Source: an uncultured Cohaesibacter sp. (lineage in GTDB: Bacteria; Pseudomonadota; Alphaproteobacteria; Rhizobiales; Cohaesibacteraceae). From it: a stretch of DNA of 64,000 nt. The notes beneath the pieces are model-generated. The model searched no databases and had not been told where the DNA came from. It saw nothing but the letters and a program-made list of their open reading frames with translations. A program made the translations under genes and the position numbers. Location: NCBI RefSeq assembly GCF_963667045.1, contig NZ_OY762934.1, positions 2,473,501 through 2,537,500 on the forward strand. Direction: 5' to 3'. Shown piece by piece: positions 52,168 to 60,272 of the stretch; the first letter of the stretch is position 1; every line of letters starts with the position of its first letter.

Positions 52168-52196
52168 TTGACACCATTCCTGAAATGCAATTTAAT
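52168..52196 (+). promoter_or_regulatory. Sigma70 promoter of the transketolase arm
   Basis: TTGACA (52168-52173, 6 of 6), 17-base spacer, TTTAAT (52191-52196). Transcription would begin near 52203, which rules out the earlier ATG at 52199 and supports ATG 52229. Confidence 0.7.
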
Positions 52197-52228
52197 TTAT
52201 GTTAGAATATTTATTCAGGGAGCCAAGC

Positions 52229-53047
52229 ATGGATATCTTAGAGCTTAAAAAGATGGCCAATGACATTCGCCGGAGAGATCTGCAAGCAGTCTTTGAAGCG
52301 GGCGCGGGGCATGTGGGTGGCGAAATGTCGGTCACGGATCTCCTGACAGCTCTCTATTTTCGCATTCTCAATGTAGATCCGAAGAACCCCATGGACCCCA
52401 AGCGAGACAGGTTCATTCTTAGCAAGGGCCATGCGGCTCTGGCTCTCTATGTCACACTTTCGAAACGGGGGTTCATCGACCCGAAGGAGATTTCCACTTT
52501 CCTGAAACCTCATTCCCGTCTCAATGGCCACCCCAACCGCAACAAGGTGCCAGGTGTTGAAACCAATACCGGTCCCTTGGGACATGGCCTGCCGATCGCC
52601 GTGGGCATGGCGAAAGCGGCCAAGCTCAGTGGTGACACGTGGCGGACGGTGGTTATCACCGGTGACGGCGAAATGCAGGAAGGCAGCAACTGGGAGGCCA
52701 TCATGGCTGCGGCCCAGTTCGGTCTGGACAATCTCACGCTGATCATCGACCACAACCGGCTGCAGCAGGGGGCAACACTGGCAGAGACCAACAACATTGC
52801 CCCGCTTCCGCCCAAACTGGCCGCCTTCGGCTGGGCTGTTGAGGAAATCAACGGCAACGATATGGAAGAGATCTGCACCGCGCTTGATGCCGGCAAGGCC
52901 GTGCAGGGCAAGCCGCGGTGCATTGTGGCCCATACCAACAAGGGGCACGGCATTTCCTTCATGTCGGACAACGTCGCCTGGCACCACAAGGTACCGAATG
53001 CGGAACAGTATAAACAGGCAATGGCAGAACTGGAGGCCGTATCATGA
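52229..53047 (+). CDS. Transketolase, N-terminal (TPP-binding) subunit
   Basis: First half of a split transketolase, 272 residues. It holds the thiamine diphosphate motif GDGEMQEGSNWEA, ending in NRLQQGA, and the catalytic-histidine segments KGHAALALYVTLS and GHGLPIAVGMAKAA. The start at ATG 52229 has GGGAG seven bases upstream and agrees with the mapped promoter. It overlaps the C-terminal subunit gene by four bases (ATGA). Split transketolases occur in apulose-4-phosphate (AptA/AptB), archaeal and tkt-like sugar pathways. With an FGGY kinase here, a ketose phosphate is the likely donor. Confidence 0.94.
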   Translation: MDILELKKMANDIRRRDLQAVFEAGAGHVGGEMSVTDLLTALYFRILNVDPKNPMDPKRDRFILSKGHAALALYVTLSKRGFIDPKEISTFLKPHSRLNGHPNRNKVPGVETNTGPLGHGLPIAVGMAKAAKLSGDTWRTVVITGDGEMQEGSNWEAIMAAAQFGLDNLTLIIDHNRLQQGATLAETNNIAPLPPKLAAFGWAVEEINGNDMEEICTALDAGKAVQGKPRCIVAHTNKGHGISFMSDNVAWHHKVPNAEQYKQAMAELEAVS

Positions 53048-54000
53048 GTAATCTGTCCGAAGCAAAACTCCATGATTGCCGGGATGCGTTCACCCATACG
53101 CTGGAAACCATGGCCCGGAGCAACCTCGATATCGTGGCCGTCTGCAATGATTCCGTCGGCTCTTCAAAGCTGAATGGTTTCAAGGACAAGTATCCGGAGC
53201 GCCTTGTGAATGTCGGCATCGCCGAGCAGAACATGATTGGCGTTGGGGCTGGGTTGGCCAATGGTGGCAAAATTCCGTTTGTTTGCGGCGCTGCCTGCTT
53301 CCTCACCGGTCGAGCGCTGGAACAGATCAAGGCGGATGTGGCCTATTCCAACACCAATGTGAAACTCGTCGGTATCAGCTCCGGCATGGCTTATGGTCCG
53401 CTTGGTCCAACCCATCATTCCACCGAAGATTTCGCATGGGTCCGCGCCATTCCAAACGTGCCGATTGTCGCTCCATGCGATTCGATCGAAACCGCAGCAG
53501 CCGTTGCCTACGCGGCCGAAACAACCGGACCGATCTTCCTGCGTCTTTCACGCGAGGGGGTGCCGGATCTGCTGCCCGCCGATCACAAATTCGAGCTTGG
53601 CAAAGCCGTCACTCTCAAAGAGGGCAGCGATGTAACGCTGATTGCCAATGGCATTCTCTGCGTGCGCGCTGTGAAAGCTGCCGAGTTGCTGGCAGCCGAG
53701 GGCATTTCTGCCCGTGTTCTCAACATGGCAACCGTTCGTCCGATTGATCGCGATGCCATCGTGGCTGCGGCCAGCGAAACAGGTGCCATTGTTACGTGTG
53801 AAGAGCATACCATCTTTGGCGGACTGGGCAGTGCTGTTGCTGAAGTTGTTGTGGAGACCGTGCCTGTGCCAATGACACGGCTGGGCGTTCCCGGCATTTT
53901 TGTACCAACAGGTACAGCCAGCTTCCTCTTGGATGAATTTGGCATGTCCCCAGAGGGACTTGCGGCAAGTGCCAAAGAGCTCATGAAAAGGAAAGCCTAA
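53044..54000 (+). CDS. Transketolase, C-terminal subunit
   Basis: Second half of the split enzyme, 318 residues, with the pyrimidine-binding domain (VNVGIAEQNMIGVGAGLANGG, where the glutamate activates the cofactor) and the C-terminal transketolase domain (VTCEEHTIFGGLGSAVAEVV). It must pair with the preceding subunit, and the four-base overlap suggests equal synthesis. LGPTHHSTEDFAWVRAIPN is the usual substrate-channel loop. Confidence 0.94.
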   Translation: MSNLSEAKLHDCRDAFTHTLETMARSNLDIVAVCNDSVGSSKLNGFKDKYPERLVNVGIAEQNMIGVGAGLANGGKIPFVCGAACFLTGRALEQIKADVAYSNTNVKLVGISSGMAYGPLGPTHHSTEDFAWVRAIPNVPIVAPCDSIETAAAVAYAAETTGPIFLRLSREGVPDLLPADHKFELGKAVTLKEGSDVTLIANGILCVRAVKAAELLAAEGISARVLNMATVRPIDRDAIVAAASETGAIVTCEEHTIFGGLGSAVAEVVVETVPVPMTRLGVPGIFVPTGTASFLLDEFGMSPEGLAASAKELMKRKA

Positions 54001-54078
54001 GGTTTCCCAAGGACAAAGCCCCAAACAACAAACCCTGCGCGGGAGGAGAACCGGGCGGCGGGGTTTGAGGAGGAACAA

Positions 54079-55542
54079 ATGCAAAGGGCAATACTGGCCA
54101 TCGACGAAGGCACGACGAACAGCAAGGCGATTCTTGTCTCAAAAACTGGCAAGATCCTGTCCAGAGGGTCCTGCCCTGTTCCGATCAGCCATCCCCAGTC
54201 CGGTTGGGTGGAGCAGGATGCTGAAACCATCTGGAACAGCACCCTCAAGGCCATCGCCGAGTGTCTGGCTGCCGGGCCGGACGTTGCATTGGAAGCCATT
54301 GGCATTTCCAATCAGCGCGAATCTGTCCTTGCTTGGGACCGCGTAACAGGCAAGGCACTCGGCCCCGTTGTCACCTGGCAGTGCCGCCGCACGTCCGAGG
54401 CTTGCGAAAGCCTCAAGGCTGCCGGTCATGAAGACGAAGTCATCAAGCGCACCGGCCTGCCTCTCGACCCTCTCTTTCCAGCCACAAAAGTGCGCTGGCT
54501 GCTGGACAATTGCAGCAAGGGCAGACCCCCGGAAGACATTTGCATCGGCACGGTGGATTCCTGGCTGATCTGGAACTTCTCCGGCGGAACCCTGCACCAG
54601 TGCGATGCATCCAATGCGGCGCGAACACAGCTTTTCAACATCTCCGAAACCTGCTGGGACGATACCCTTTGCGAGCTGTTTGGTGTGCCGAAAACGGTGT
54701 TGCCCGAAGTGAAGGATTCCTCTCACATATTCACCCATACGACTGGCGTGCCCGGATTGCCAGACGGCATTCCGGTCGCTTCGGCCATCGGGGATTCCCA
54801 TGCAGCCCTGTTCGGCCACGGGGCCTATGGACTGGGCGATGGCAAGGTAACCTTCGGTACCGGATCGTCGGTCATGACCACCATGCCGGAATTTGTCGTG
54901 CCGCCACGCGGGGTCACCACGACCATTGCATGGTCGCGCAACGGCACGCCGACCTATGCCTTTGAAGGCAACATTCTGGTGAGCGCATCCATTCTGCCCT
55001 GGACGGCAGACCTTCTGGGGCAGAGGGATGTAACGGAACTGCTCGATCTGGCCCAGACCGTAGAGGACACGCAAGGTGTCGTGCTGGTTCCGGCTCATGT
55101 GGGGCTTGGAGCACCACACTGGAACTCTACCGCACGCGGGCTGATGTGTGGTCTTTCCTTTGCCAGCGGCAAGGCCCATGTGGCTCGCGCAGCGGCAGAG
55201 AGCATCGCCTTTCAAGTGCAGGATGTCTTCGAAATCATCCTGAAAAACTCAGGCCATGGCATCGGCAAACTGTTTGTGGATGGCGGCCCGAGTCAGAATC
55301 CGTTCCTGATGGGCATGGTCGCCGATTACATTGATCACTCGGTCATTCAGGGCGCAAGCTCGGAAGCTTCTGCGCAGGGTGCCGCCTATCTGGCTGGACT
55401 TGCCACCGGCTTCTGGGCCGATCTCGATGCCATCAGCGCTCTTGGCCAGCACGGACAGGAAATCGCGCCAACAATGGCAAGCGAGAGACGCAAGGAAGAG
55501 CTTTCCAAATGGCACATGGCCATTGAACGAACGCTTCTTTGA
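54079..55542 (+). CDS. FGGY-family carbohydrate kinase
   Basis: ATP-dependent sugar kinase of 487 residues related to glycerol, xylulose and erythritol kinases. The N-terminal phosphate loop is AIDEGTTNSKAILV, the sugar loop is GISNQRESVLAWDR with WQCRRT, the second phosphate loop is VTFGTGSSVMTTM, and the late FVDGGPSQNPFLMGMVAD binds adenosine. It follows the transketolase genes by 78 bases with GAGGAGG at the usual spacing. Context suggests a ketopentose or ketotetrose such as apulose as the substrate, giving a phosphate that the transketolase then cleaves. Substrate assignment is inference. Confidence 0.92.
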   Translation: MQRAILAIDEGTTNSKAILVSKTGKILSRGSCPVPISHPQSGWVEQDAETIWNSTLKAIAECLAAGPDVALEAIGISNQRESVLAWDRVTGKALGPVVTWQCRRTSEACESLKAAGHEDEVIKRTGLPLDPLFPATKVRWLLDNCSKGRPPEDICIGTVDSWLIWNFSGGTLHQCDASNAARTQLFNISETCWDDTLCELFGVPKTVLPEVKDSSHIFTHTTGVPGLPDGIPVASAIGDSHAALFGHGAYGLGDGKVTFGTGSSVMTTMPEFVVPPRGVTTTIAWSRNGTPTYAFEGNILVSASILPWTADLLGQRDVTELLDLAQTVEDTQGVVLVPAHVGLGAPHWNSTARGLMCGLSFASGKAHVARAAAESIAFQVQDVFEIILKNSGHGIGKLFVDGGPSQNPFLMGMVADYIDHSVIQGASSEASAQGAAYLAGLATGFWADLDAISALGQHGQEIAPTMASERRKEELSKWHMAIERTLL

Positions 55543-55601
55543 ATCAGAACCCTTTCAGGATAGTATCGCGCGCGATCAACCCTGAATTGGAGGATGCCAC
55601 T

Positions 55602-56570
55602 TTGGCAAGAGTAAACGAACTTCGGCTTATCGCCCGTGTGGCCCAGCTATACCACGTGGAAGGCCGGAGACAGGCAGACATAGCAAAGCATTTGCGCATT
55701 TCTCAGGCAACCATTTCAAGGTTGCTCAAGAAGGCACAGGAAGAGGAAATTGTAAGAACAACAATCGTTGCTCCTTCGGGAACCTTTGTGGACCTGGAAA
55801 ACGGGTTGCGCCAGAAATACGGCCTGTCTGAAGCCATTGTCGTGGAAGCGGCGGAAGATCGCCAAAGCACGATCATGGACAGGATTGGGGAAGCGGCTGC
55901 CCATTTCCTCGAAATCTCGCTTCAACAAGATGAGGTGATCGGGGTATCCAGCTGGAGTGAAACAATCCTGCGCATGGTGGACAACATCCACCCGATGCGG
56001 TCGGGCCTTGCCAAATATGTGGTGCAGACGCTGGGCGGCATGGGGGATCCGACCGTTCAAACCCATGCGACCCAGCTGACTTCGCGCCTTGCCCGCCTGA
56101 CAGGCGCCGAAGCACGTCTTCTGACTGCCCCCGGCGTGACCCAGTCCCGCGAGGCGAAGCTGGTTCTGCTCGGTGACCCCTATGTTCGGGAAACGATGGA
56201 ATTGTTCGACAAGATAACGCTGGCGATCGTCGGGATCGGCGCCACGGAACCCTCCTCCATGCTGGCTCGCAGCGGCAACACATTTTCACCCCATGAGTTG
56301 GCAGAGCTGACCAACGCCGGGGCTGTTGGCGATATGAGCCTGCGCTTCTTCAATCGTGATGGAAAGGTAATCAAGACCCCACTGGATGAACGTGTTATCG
56401 GCATGCCCCTCGAGGATCTGGCCAAAGTGGACCGGGTCATCGCTCTTGCCGGGGGGGAAAGCAAGACCGAAGCCATTCACGGAGCCCTGAAAACTGGTTG
56501 TCTCGATGTTTTGATTACAGATAACTTCACGGCTTGCCGCCTTCTGGAGGAGACAGGCCCAAGCAGCTAG
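55602..56570 (+). CDS. SorC-family sugar-responsive transcriptional regulator
   Basis: A 322-residue regulator with an N-terminal helix-turn-helix (GRRQADIAKHLRISQATISRL) and a sugar-phosphate-isomerase-like effector domain (GVSSWSETILRMVDNI, then GGMGDPTVQTHATQL and the late DRVIALAGGESKTEAI). TTG 55602 is preferred as start because GGAGG lies eight bases upstream. The frame stays open back to a TTG at 55539 that overlaps the kinase stop. SorC regulators commonly respond to a phosphorylated pathway intermediate, here probably the kinase product. Confidence 0.9.
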   Translation: MARVNELRLIARVAQLYHVEGRRQADIAKHLRISQATISRLLKKAQEEEIVRTTIVAPSGTFVDLENGLRQKYGLSEAIVVEAAEDRQSTIMDRIGEAAAHFLEISLQQDEVIGVSSWSETILRMVDNIHPMRSGLAKYVVQTLGGMGDPTVQTHATQLTSRLARLTGAEARLLTAPGVTQSREAKLVLLGDPYVRETMELFDKITLAIVGIGATEPSSMLARSGNTFSPHELAELTNAGAVGDMSLRFFNRDGKVIKTPLDERVIGMPLEDLAKVDRVIALAGGESKTEAIHGALKTGCLDVLITDNFTACRLLEETGPSS

Positions 56571-56589
56571 AAAGCAATGGGAGTATGAA

Positions 56590-57372
56590 ATGAAACGGTT
56601 TGAAGGCAAAACCACCGTGATCACCGGAGGGAACAAGGGAATCGGCTTTGCGATTGCGACCAAATTTGCCGAAGAAGGCGCCAATGTCGTGATCGCTTCC
56701 TTTGAAGATCAGGTCAAGGAAGCGGCTGCCGAATTGTCCGGCAAAGGCTATAATGTAATTCCTGCTCTGTGCGATGTCACCAAACCAGAGGAAATCGTCA
56801 AACTTTATGATGCCGCCGAAGAAGCCTTCGGTGAAATCAATATCGGCATTCAGAATGCCGGCGTGATTTACATCTCAAAAATCGAAGATGTTTCCTACGA
56901 AGAATGGACCAAAACACTGGCCGTCAACACCACTGGCTGTTTCCTTGCCTGTCAGGAAGCCATCAAGCGCATGCGCAAGCATGGCAAGGGCGGCAAGCTG
57001 GTCAACACGGCATCCGGTCAGGCGCGCCAAGGCTTTATCTACACGCCGCATTACGCAGCCTCCAAGTTCGGTGTCATGGGCTTGACCCAGAGCCTTGCCA
57101 AGGAAGTTGCCCTCGAAAAGATCAACGTCAATGCCATCTGCCCGGGTATCATCAAGACCGACATGTGGGACTATAATGACCGCGTCTGGGGCAGCATGCT
57201 GGGTGACTATGGCCCGGGTGAATTGATGGCCGAATGGGTGAAAGGCATTCCGATGCAATATGCTGGCGAAGGCAGAGACATTGCCAATGCAGTCGCCTTC
57301 CTTGCCAGTGACGATGCGGCCTATATCACCGGCCAGACCCTCAATATCGATGGCGGCTTGATCATGTCATAG
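56590..57372 (+). CDS. Short-chain dehydrogenase/reductase
   Basis: Classical SDR of 260 residues. Cofactor loop ITGGNKGIGFAIA, structural IQNAG, catalytic Ser in NTASGQARQG with Tyr/Lys in YAASKFGVM, and C-terminal GQTLNIDGGLIMS. The substrate loop CPGIIKTDMWDYNDRVWG recalls sorbitol and 2,3-butanediol-type dehydrogenases. GGGAG is upstream of the ATG. It is the last gene of the transketolase arm, 19 bases after the SorC gene. With the other SDR at 47592-48380 it may give two oxidation steps or handle two stereoisomers. Confidence 0.9.
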   Translation: MKRFEGKTTVITGGNKGIGFAIATKFAEEGANVVIASFEDQVKEAAAELSGKGYNVIPALCDVTKPEEIVKLYDAAEEAFGEINIGIQNAGVIYISKIEDVSYEEWTKTLAVNTTGCFLACQEAIKRMRKHGKGGKLVNTASGQARQGFIYTPHYAASKFGVMGLTQSLAKEVALEKINVNAICPGIIKTDMWDYNDRVWGSMLGDYGPGELMAEWVKGIPMQYAGEGRDIANAVAFLASDDAAYITGQTLNIDGGLIMS

Positions 57373-57957
57373 CTCCAGCAAAGTTGATGACCTTGGCCGA
57401 GCGGTCCTTCCGCCCGGCCCTGCATGTTTCGTCTGTAGCCATCAACTCTTGTAGAATTCGTCTGCAGATTATCTCGTTCCCCCGATCATCGAAGTCATAC
57501 TGTTTTTGGAGCAGGCCCGGCTCCGTTGCCATATGGCCGGGCATGCCAAAACAGGAAAACAGCGACCTGTGTCTGGAATTGGTCAGCAGCGAACCAGCTT
57601 CCCTTCTTCTGGCATCGATCCTGTCGATGGGGATGTCGTCGTCCCCATGGAGCGTGGTGGTTCGGGGATGTTTGGGTGACCTGCGCCCAAGCCTTCTAAA
57701 GAGCAACAGCGGTATAACCCGGATGCGCCTGTACATCTGAGAACGCAGGATCACACTGATAAATTCTTGCAGCCAGACAACACACGGACTGCCTTGGGCT
57801 CTGGGCGGTCTGGTGCATCGCACTGGCGATGGAAAGTGGTTGTCCTGGCTCATGATTGGCAGTCGCGACCATTACCGGACATTCGTGCCATGTGCCGCGA
57901 CCCCACCAAAAGTGCCCATACCTGCCAATGCTGTGTGGCAAACGAATGTCCGTTTTC
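57373..57957. other. Intergenic region with hairpins, no gene supported
   Basis: About 585 bases between convergent genes. GGCCGaGCGG (57395-57404) / CCGCcCGGCC (57410-57419) is a hairpin 22 bases after the SDR stop and may end the arm, though without a T tract. A longer fold-back is at 57876-57952. Open frames on both strands (up to 163 codons) look like noise rich in Arg, Ser and Cys. Confidence 0.45.
57876..57957. repeat. Long imperfect inverted repeat followed by T-rich tract
   Basis: CGGACATTCGT (57876-57886) pairs perfectly with ACGAATGTCCG (57942-57952), extended by GCCA/TGGC after an extra base or two, around a loop of about 45-55 bases. TTTTCTTA follows on the + strand. It could be a terminator between the convergent genes or a degenerate intergenic repeat. 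Confidence 0.5.
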
Positions 57958-58575
57958 TTACAATGCCATGTTCATCATGACTACACCGAGCCCTCCGAAC
58001 AGAGTGCCAAAGACAGCTTCACAGACCGTTTGAAATCGTTGGTAAAGCCCGCGCGCACGACCGGTTGAAAACAACCAGCCATACGTTCCATAGATGACGA
58101 AAATGATGGTTGCCGATCCTGTCGTGAAAAGGATCAACAGGGGCCAATTTGAAATCGCAGGTCTGACAAAGGTAGAGAGTGAGGCCCAAAGCAGAGCAAC
58201 CTTTGGATTAGTTGAGGTGACTGCCAAACCATGAAGAAAGTCTTTTCTCATGCCCAGTCCCGCAACAGGAGCAATCTGTCCACCCTTGCCAGTCAGTGCG
58301 GCGCGCCAGCCCTTGAAGCCAAGCCATAGGAGATAAACTCCGCCTAGGATGCCCATGACCCGCAGAAGCACCGGATAAGCTTCAAAAAGAGTACCAAGTC
58401 CTACTGCTGTCAGAAACGACCACAAGAAAGCACCGCAGGCTAACCCTGCTGCGACAGCCAATGCAGAGTTTCTTCCGGACCCAAGCCCGCGCGATGCAAC
58501 AGCAATCAGATTGAGACCGGGCGAGATTGCAGCCGTGGCGAGTGCAATCCATGCTGTAAAGATAAGTGGAATCAT
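57958..58575 (-). CDS. LysE/RhtB-family exporter
   Basis: Membrane exporter of 205 residues with six hydrophobic segments. The N-terminus AISPGLNLIAVASRGLGSGRNSALAVAAGLACG is the family signature, followed by GGVYLLWLGFKGWRAAL and VTSTNPKVALLWASLS. It exports amino acids or related small molecules. It overlaps the ABM-domain gene by four bases and is the last gene of a three-gene operon divergent from an ArsR regulator. Confidence 0.92.
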   Translation of the reverse strand: MIPLIFTAWIALATAAISPGLNLIAVASRGLGSGRNSALAVAAGLACGAFLWSFLTAVGLGTLFEAYPVLLRVMGILGGVYLLWLGFKGWRAALTGKGGQIAPVAGLGMRKDFLHGLAVTSTNPKVALLWASLSTFVRPAISNWPLLILFTTGSATIIFVIYGTYGWLFSTGRARGLYQRFQTVCEAVFGTLFGGLGVVMMNMAL

Positions 58576-58916
58576 GCGTGTGCGTCCTGACTGTCTGTCG
58601 GGGCCTGCCCGCGATCATGCATGCCATAGTCCCGGATGACATGGGCAATACGAAGACGGTAGTCGTCGAATACGCCGTTTCGACCCTTTCTCTGTGCGCC
58701 GCGATGCGCGTTGAGATTACGCCAGTGCGCTATCGCATCTTCATTCTCGAAGAATGAGAGAGACAAGATTTTACGCGGGTCAGTAAGGCTCTGAAATCGC
58801 TCAACCGAGATGAAGCCCTGGACCTCATCGAGCATCGGCCGCAACTCTACGGCGATGTCGAGATAATCTTCCTTATGGCCATCTGCCGGTTCGACTTCGA
58901 AGATCACCGCGATCAT
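58572..58916 (-). CDS. Antibiotic biosynthesis monooxygenase (ABM) domain protein
   Basis: A 114-residue protein with a dimeric ferredoxin-like ABM fold: MIAVIFEVEPADGHKEDYLD at the N-terminus, GFISVERFQSLTDPRKILSLSFFENEDAIAHWRN in the middle. Many members are cofactor-free oxygenases or heme-degrading proteins, others have unknown roles. It overlaps its neighbours by four bases on each side (ATGA), so the three genes are strictly coupled. Confidence 0.88.
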   Translation of the reverse strand: MIAVIFEVEPADGHKEDYLDIAVELRPMLDEVQGFISVERFQSLTDPRKILSLSFFENEDAIAHWRNLNAHRGAQRKGRNGVFDDYRLRIAHVIRDYGMHDRGQAPTDSQDAHA

Positions 58917-59236
58917 GCGTTGTCACCATGCGGTGCGGACACGAGCTTGAGCCAGGTTCTGTCTTCGCGGAGTAGAAACCGCTCCTTCTGCGCAAACTCG
59001 TAGTTCTCTCGGCCGAGAGGATCTGCGGCCAGACGTGCCCGATAGGCCTCGTAATCCGCAAGGCTAGCGACATTGTAGATGCCATATCCCAGCGTCGAAG
59101 ACCCTTCATGCGGCGCGTAATAGCCAAGGAGGTCGGCCCCACAGCGTGGTATCGCCTGCCCCCAGTTGCGGGCATACTCCTCGAACTGGGCCGTCTTAGT
59201 CGGGTCGATGTGGTAACGAATGATACAGGTCAGCAT
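58913..59236 (-). CDS. NIPSNAP-family protein
   Basis: A 107-residue ferredoxin-like fold protein: MLTCIIRYHIDPTKTAQFEEYARNW with the later GYGIYNVASLADYEAYRARLAADPLGRENYEFA. Both this and the next gene encode dimeric alpha/beta-barrel-type domains, so they may form a heteromer. The start is ATG 59236; the frame remains open upstream over the ArsR gene but that part is antisense. First gene of the operon with the LysE exporter. Role unknown. Confidence 0.88.
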   Translation of the reverse strand: MLTCIIRYHIDPTKTAQFEEYARNWGQAIPRCGADLLGYYAPHEGSSTLGYGIYNVASLADYEAYRARLAADPLGRENYEFAQKERFLLREDRTWLKLVSAPHGDNA

Positions 59237-59276
59237 GGTGGACTCCTTGTCTTGTGTTTCCCCCGTGTGTAGCCGA

Positions 59277-59309
59277 TTGCATAACCCAGATGTTTCGATT
59301 ATGATCGAA
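59277..59309 (+). promoter_or_regulatory. Promoter and dyad operator of the ArsR gene
   Basis: TTGCAT (59277-59282), 17-base spacer, TATGAT (59300-59305). The palindrome TTCGAT-TATG-ATCGAA (59294-59309) overlaps the -10 box. Transcription would start at about 59312, the A of the ArsR start codon, so the message may be leaderless. The dyad is a natural autorepression site and also faces the divergent NIPSNAP operon. Confidence 0.6.
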
Positions 59310-59311
59310 CT

Positions 59312-59995
59312 ATGAAAGAAGGACCTGACATTGCCCACATCGCCGCATTGATCGGCGACCCCGCTCGCGCCAATATGCTGACTGCGTTGATGAACGGGAA
59401 AGCCCTCACGGTGAGCGAACTGGCCGGGGAAGCCGGGGTAACGATCCAGACTGCCAGCTCCCACCTGGCCAAGCTGGACGTTGGCGGGCTGCTGCGCCCT
59501 CGAAAGCAGGGGCGGCACAAGTATTTTGCACTCGCCAATGACGAGGTGGCGCACGTTTTGGAGGGCCTGATGGGACTCGCTGCAGGGTCTGGATACTTGC
59601 GGAAGCGGACAGGCCCGAGAGATGCAGAACTGCGCCGGGCCCGTGTTTGCTACAATCATCTGGCCGGGGACATGGGCACGCAGATGTTCGACAGCCTTGT
59701 GGCGCAGGGGCACTTGGTTTTGGATGGTGAAATTCTGGAGCTAACCAAGGTGGGCACAAAATTCGCCACAGATTTTGAAATAGACATCAATGGACTACGC
59801 AAGGCGCGCGCGCCTGTCTGCCGGGAATGTCTCGATTGGAGTGAGCGCCGATCACATCTGGCCGGTAGCCTCGGGCGCGCGTTTCTGAGACGCTTCGAAG
59901 AGTTGAACTGGGCCAAGCGTGATCAAAAAACGCGGGTGGTGACATTCTCACCGGACGGAGAAAAGGCGTTCAACGAACTCTTCCCGATGAGCTGA
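59312..59995 (+). CDS. ArsR-family winged-helix regulator
   Basis: A 227-residue regulator: N-terminal ArsR domain (IAALIGDPARANMLTALMNG, then SELAGEAGVTIQTASSHLAKL with wing RPRKQGRHKYFAL), and a C-terminal extension of about 120 residues containing CRECLDWSERRSHLAGSLG. Standard metal-site cysteines in the recognition helix (CVC) are absent, so it is not an arsenic sensor. No ribosome binding site precedes the ATG, consistent with leaderless translation. It probably controls the divergent LysE-ABM-NIPSNAP operon. Confidence 0.9.
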   Translation: MKEGPDIAHIAALIGDPARANMLTALMNGKALTVSELAGEAGVTIQTASSHLAKLDVGGLLRPRKQGRHKYFALANDEVAHVLEGLMGLAAGSGYLRKRTGPRDAELRRARVCYNHLAGDMGTQMFDSLVAQGHLVLDGEILELTKVGTKFATDFEIDINGLRKARAPVCRECLDWSERRSHLAGSLGRAFLRRFEELNWAKRDQKTRVVTFSPDGEKAFNELFPMS

Positions 59996-60272
59996 TAATC
60001 GTGTAGGCTTCCGCGAAGCGGACATCACGCGAACGGCATTAAAAATACCAAACAGTTCAAGATGTTTCAAACCTACTCGGACTTTTTGGGAAGAAGAGAT
60101 GGTGCCAGAAGAAACACCCCACGCTTGTCCCAGCTCGTTGCACGGAGTCTCAAAATCCCCTCGCATTTCAATCATCTAACCATTGCATATCAAAATGCGA
60201 AGCCGGATAACGACGTGGCGGTTCGCCGGAGAGCTGTTCTGGCGACGGCTGAGCGGCAAACGCAGCGCCTGG

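Noticed and set aside
52199-53047. Transketolase start at ATG 52199
   Set aside because: It lies upstream of the transcript start predicted from TTGACA-N17-TTTAAT and lacks a ribosome binding site; ATG 52229 has GGGAG.
57362-57853. 163-codon minus-strand frame in the gap before the LysE gene
   Set aside because: Residue make-up (Arg, Cys, Ser rich) and lack of any motif or ribosome binding site suggest noise; it also overlaps the SDR stop.
59312-59995. Arsenic resistance regulator
   Set aside because: ArsR fold only; the metal-binding cysteine motif is missing and no ars genes are adjacent.
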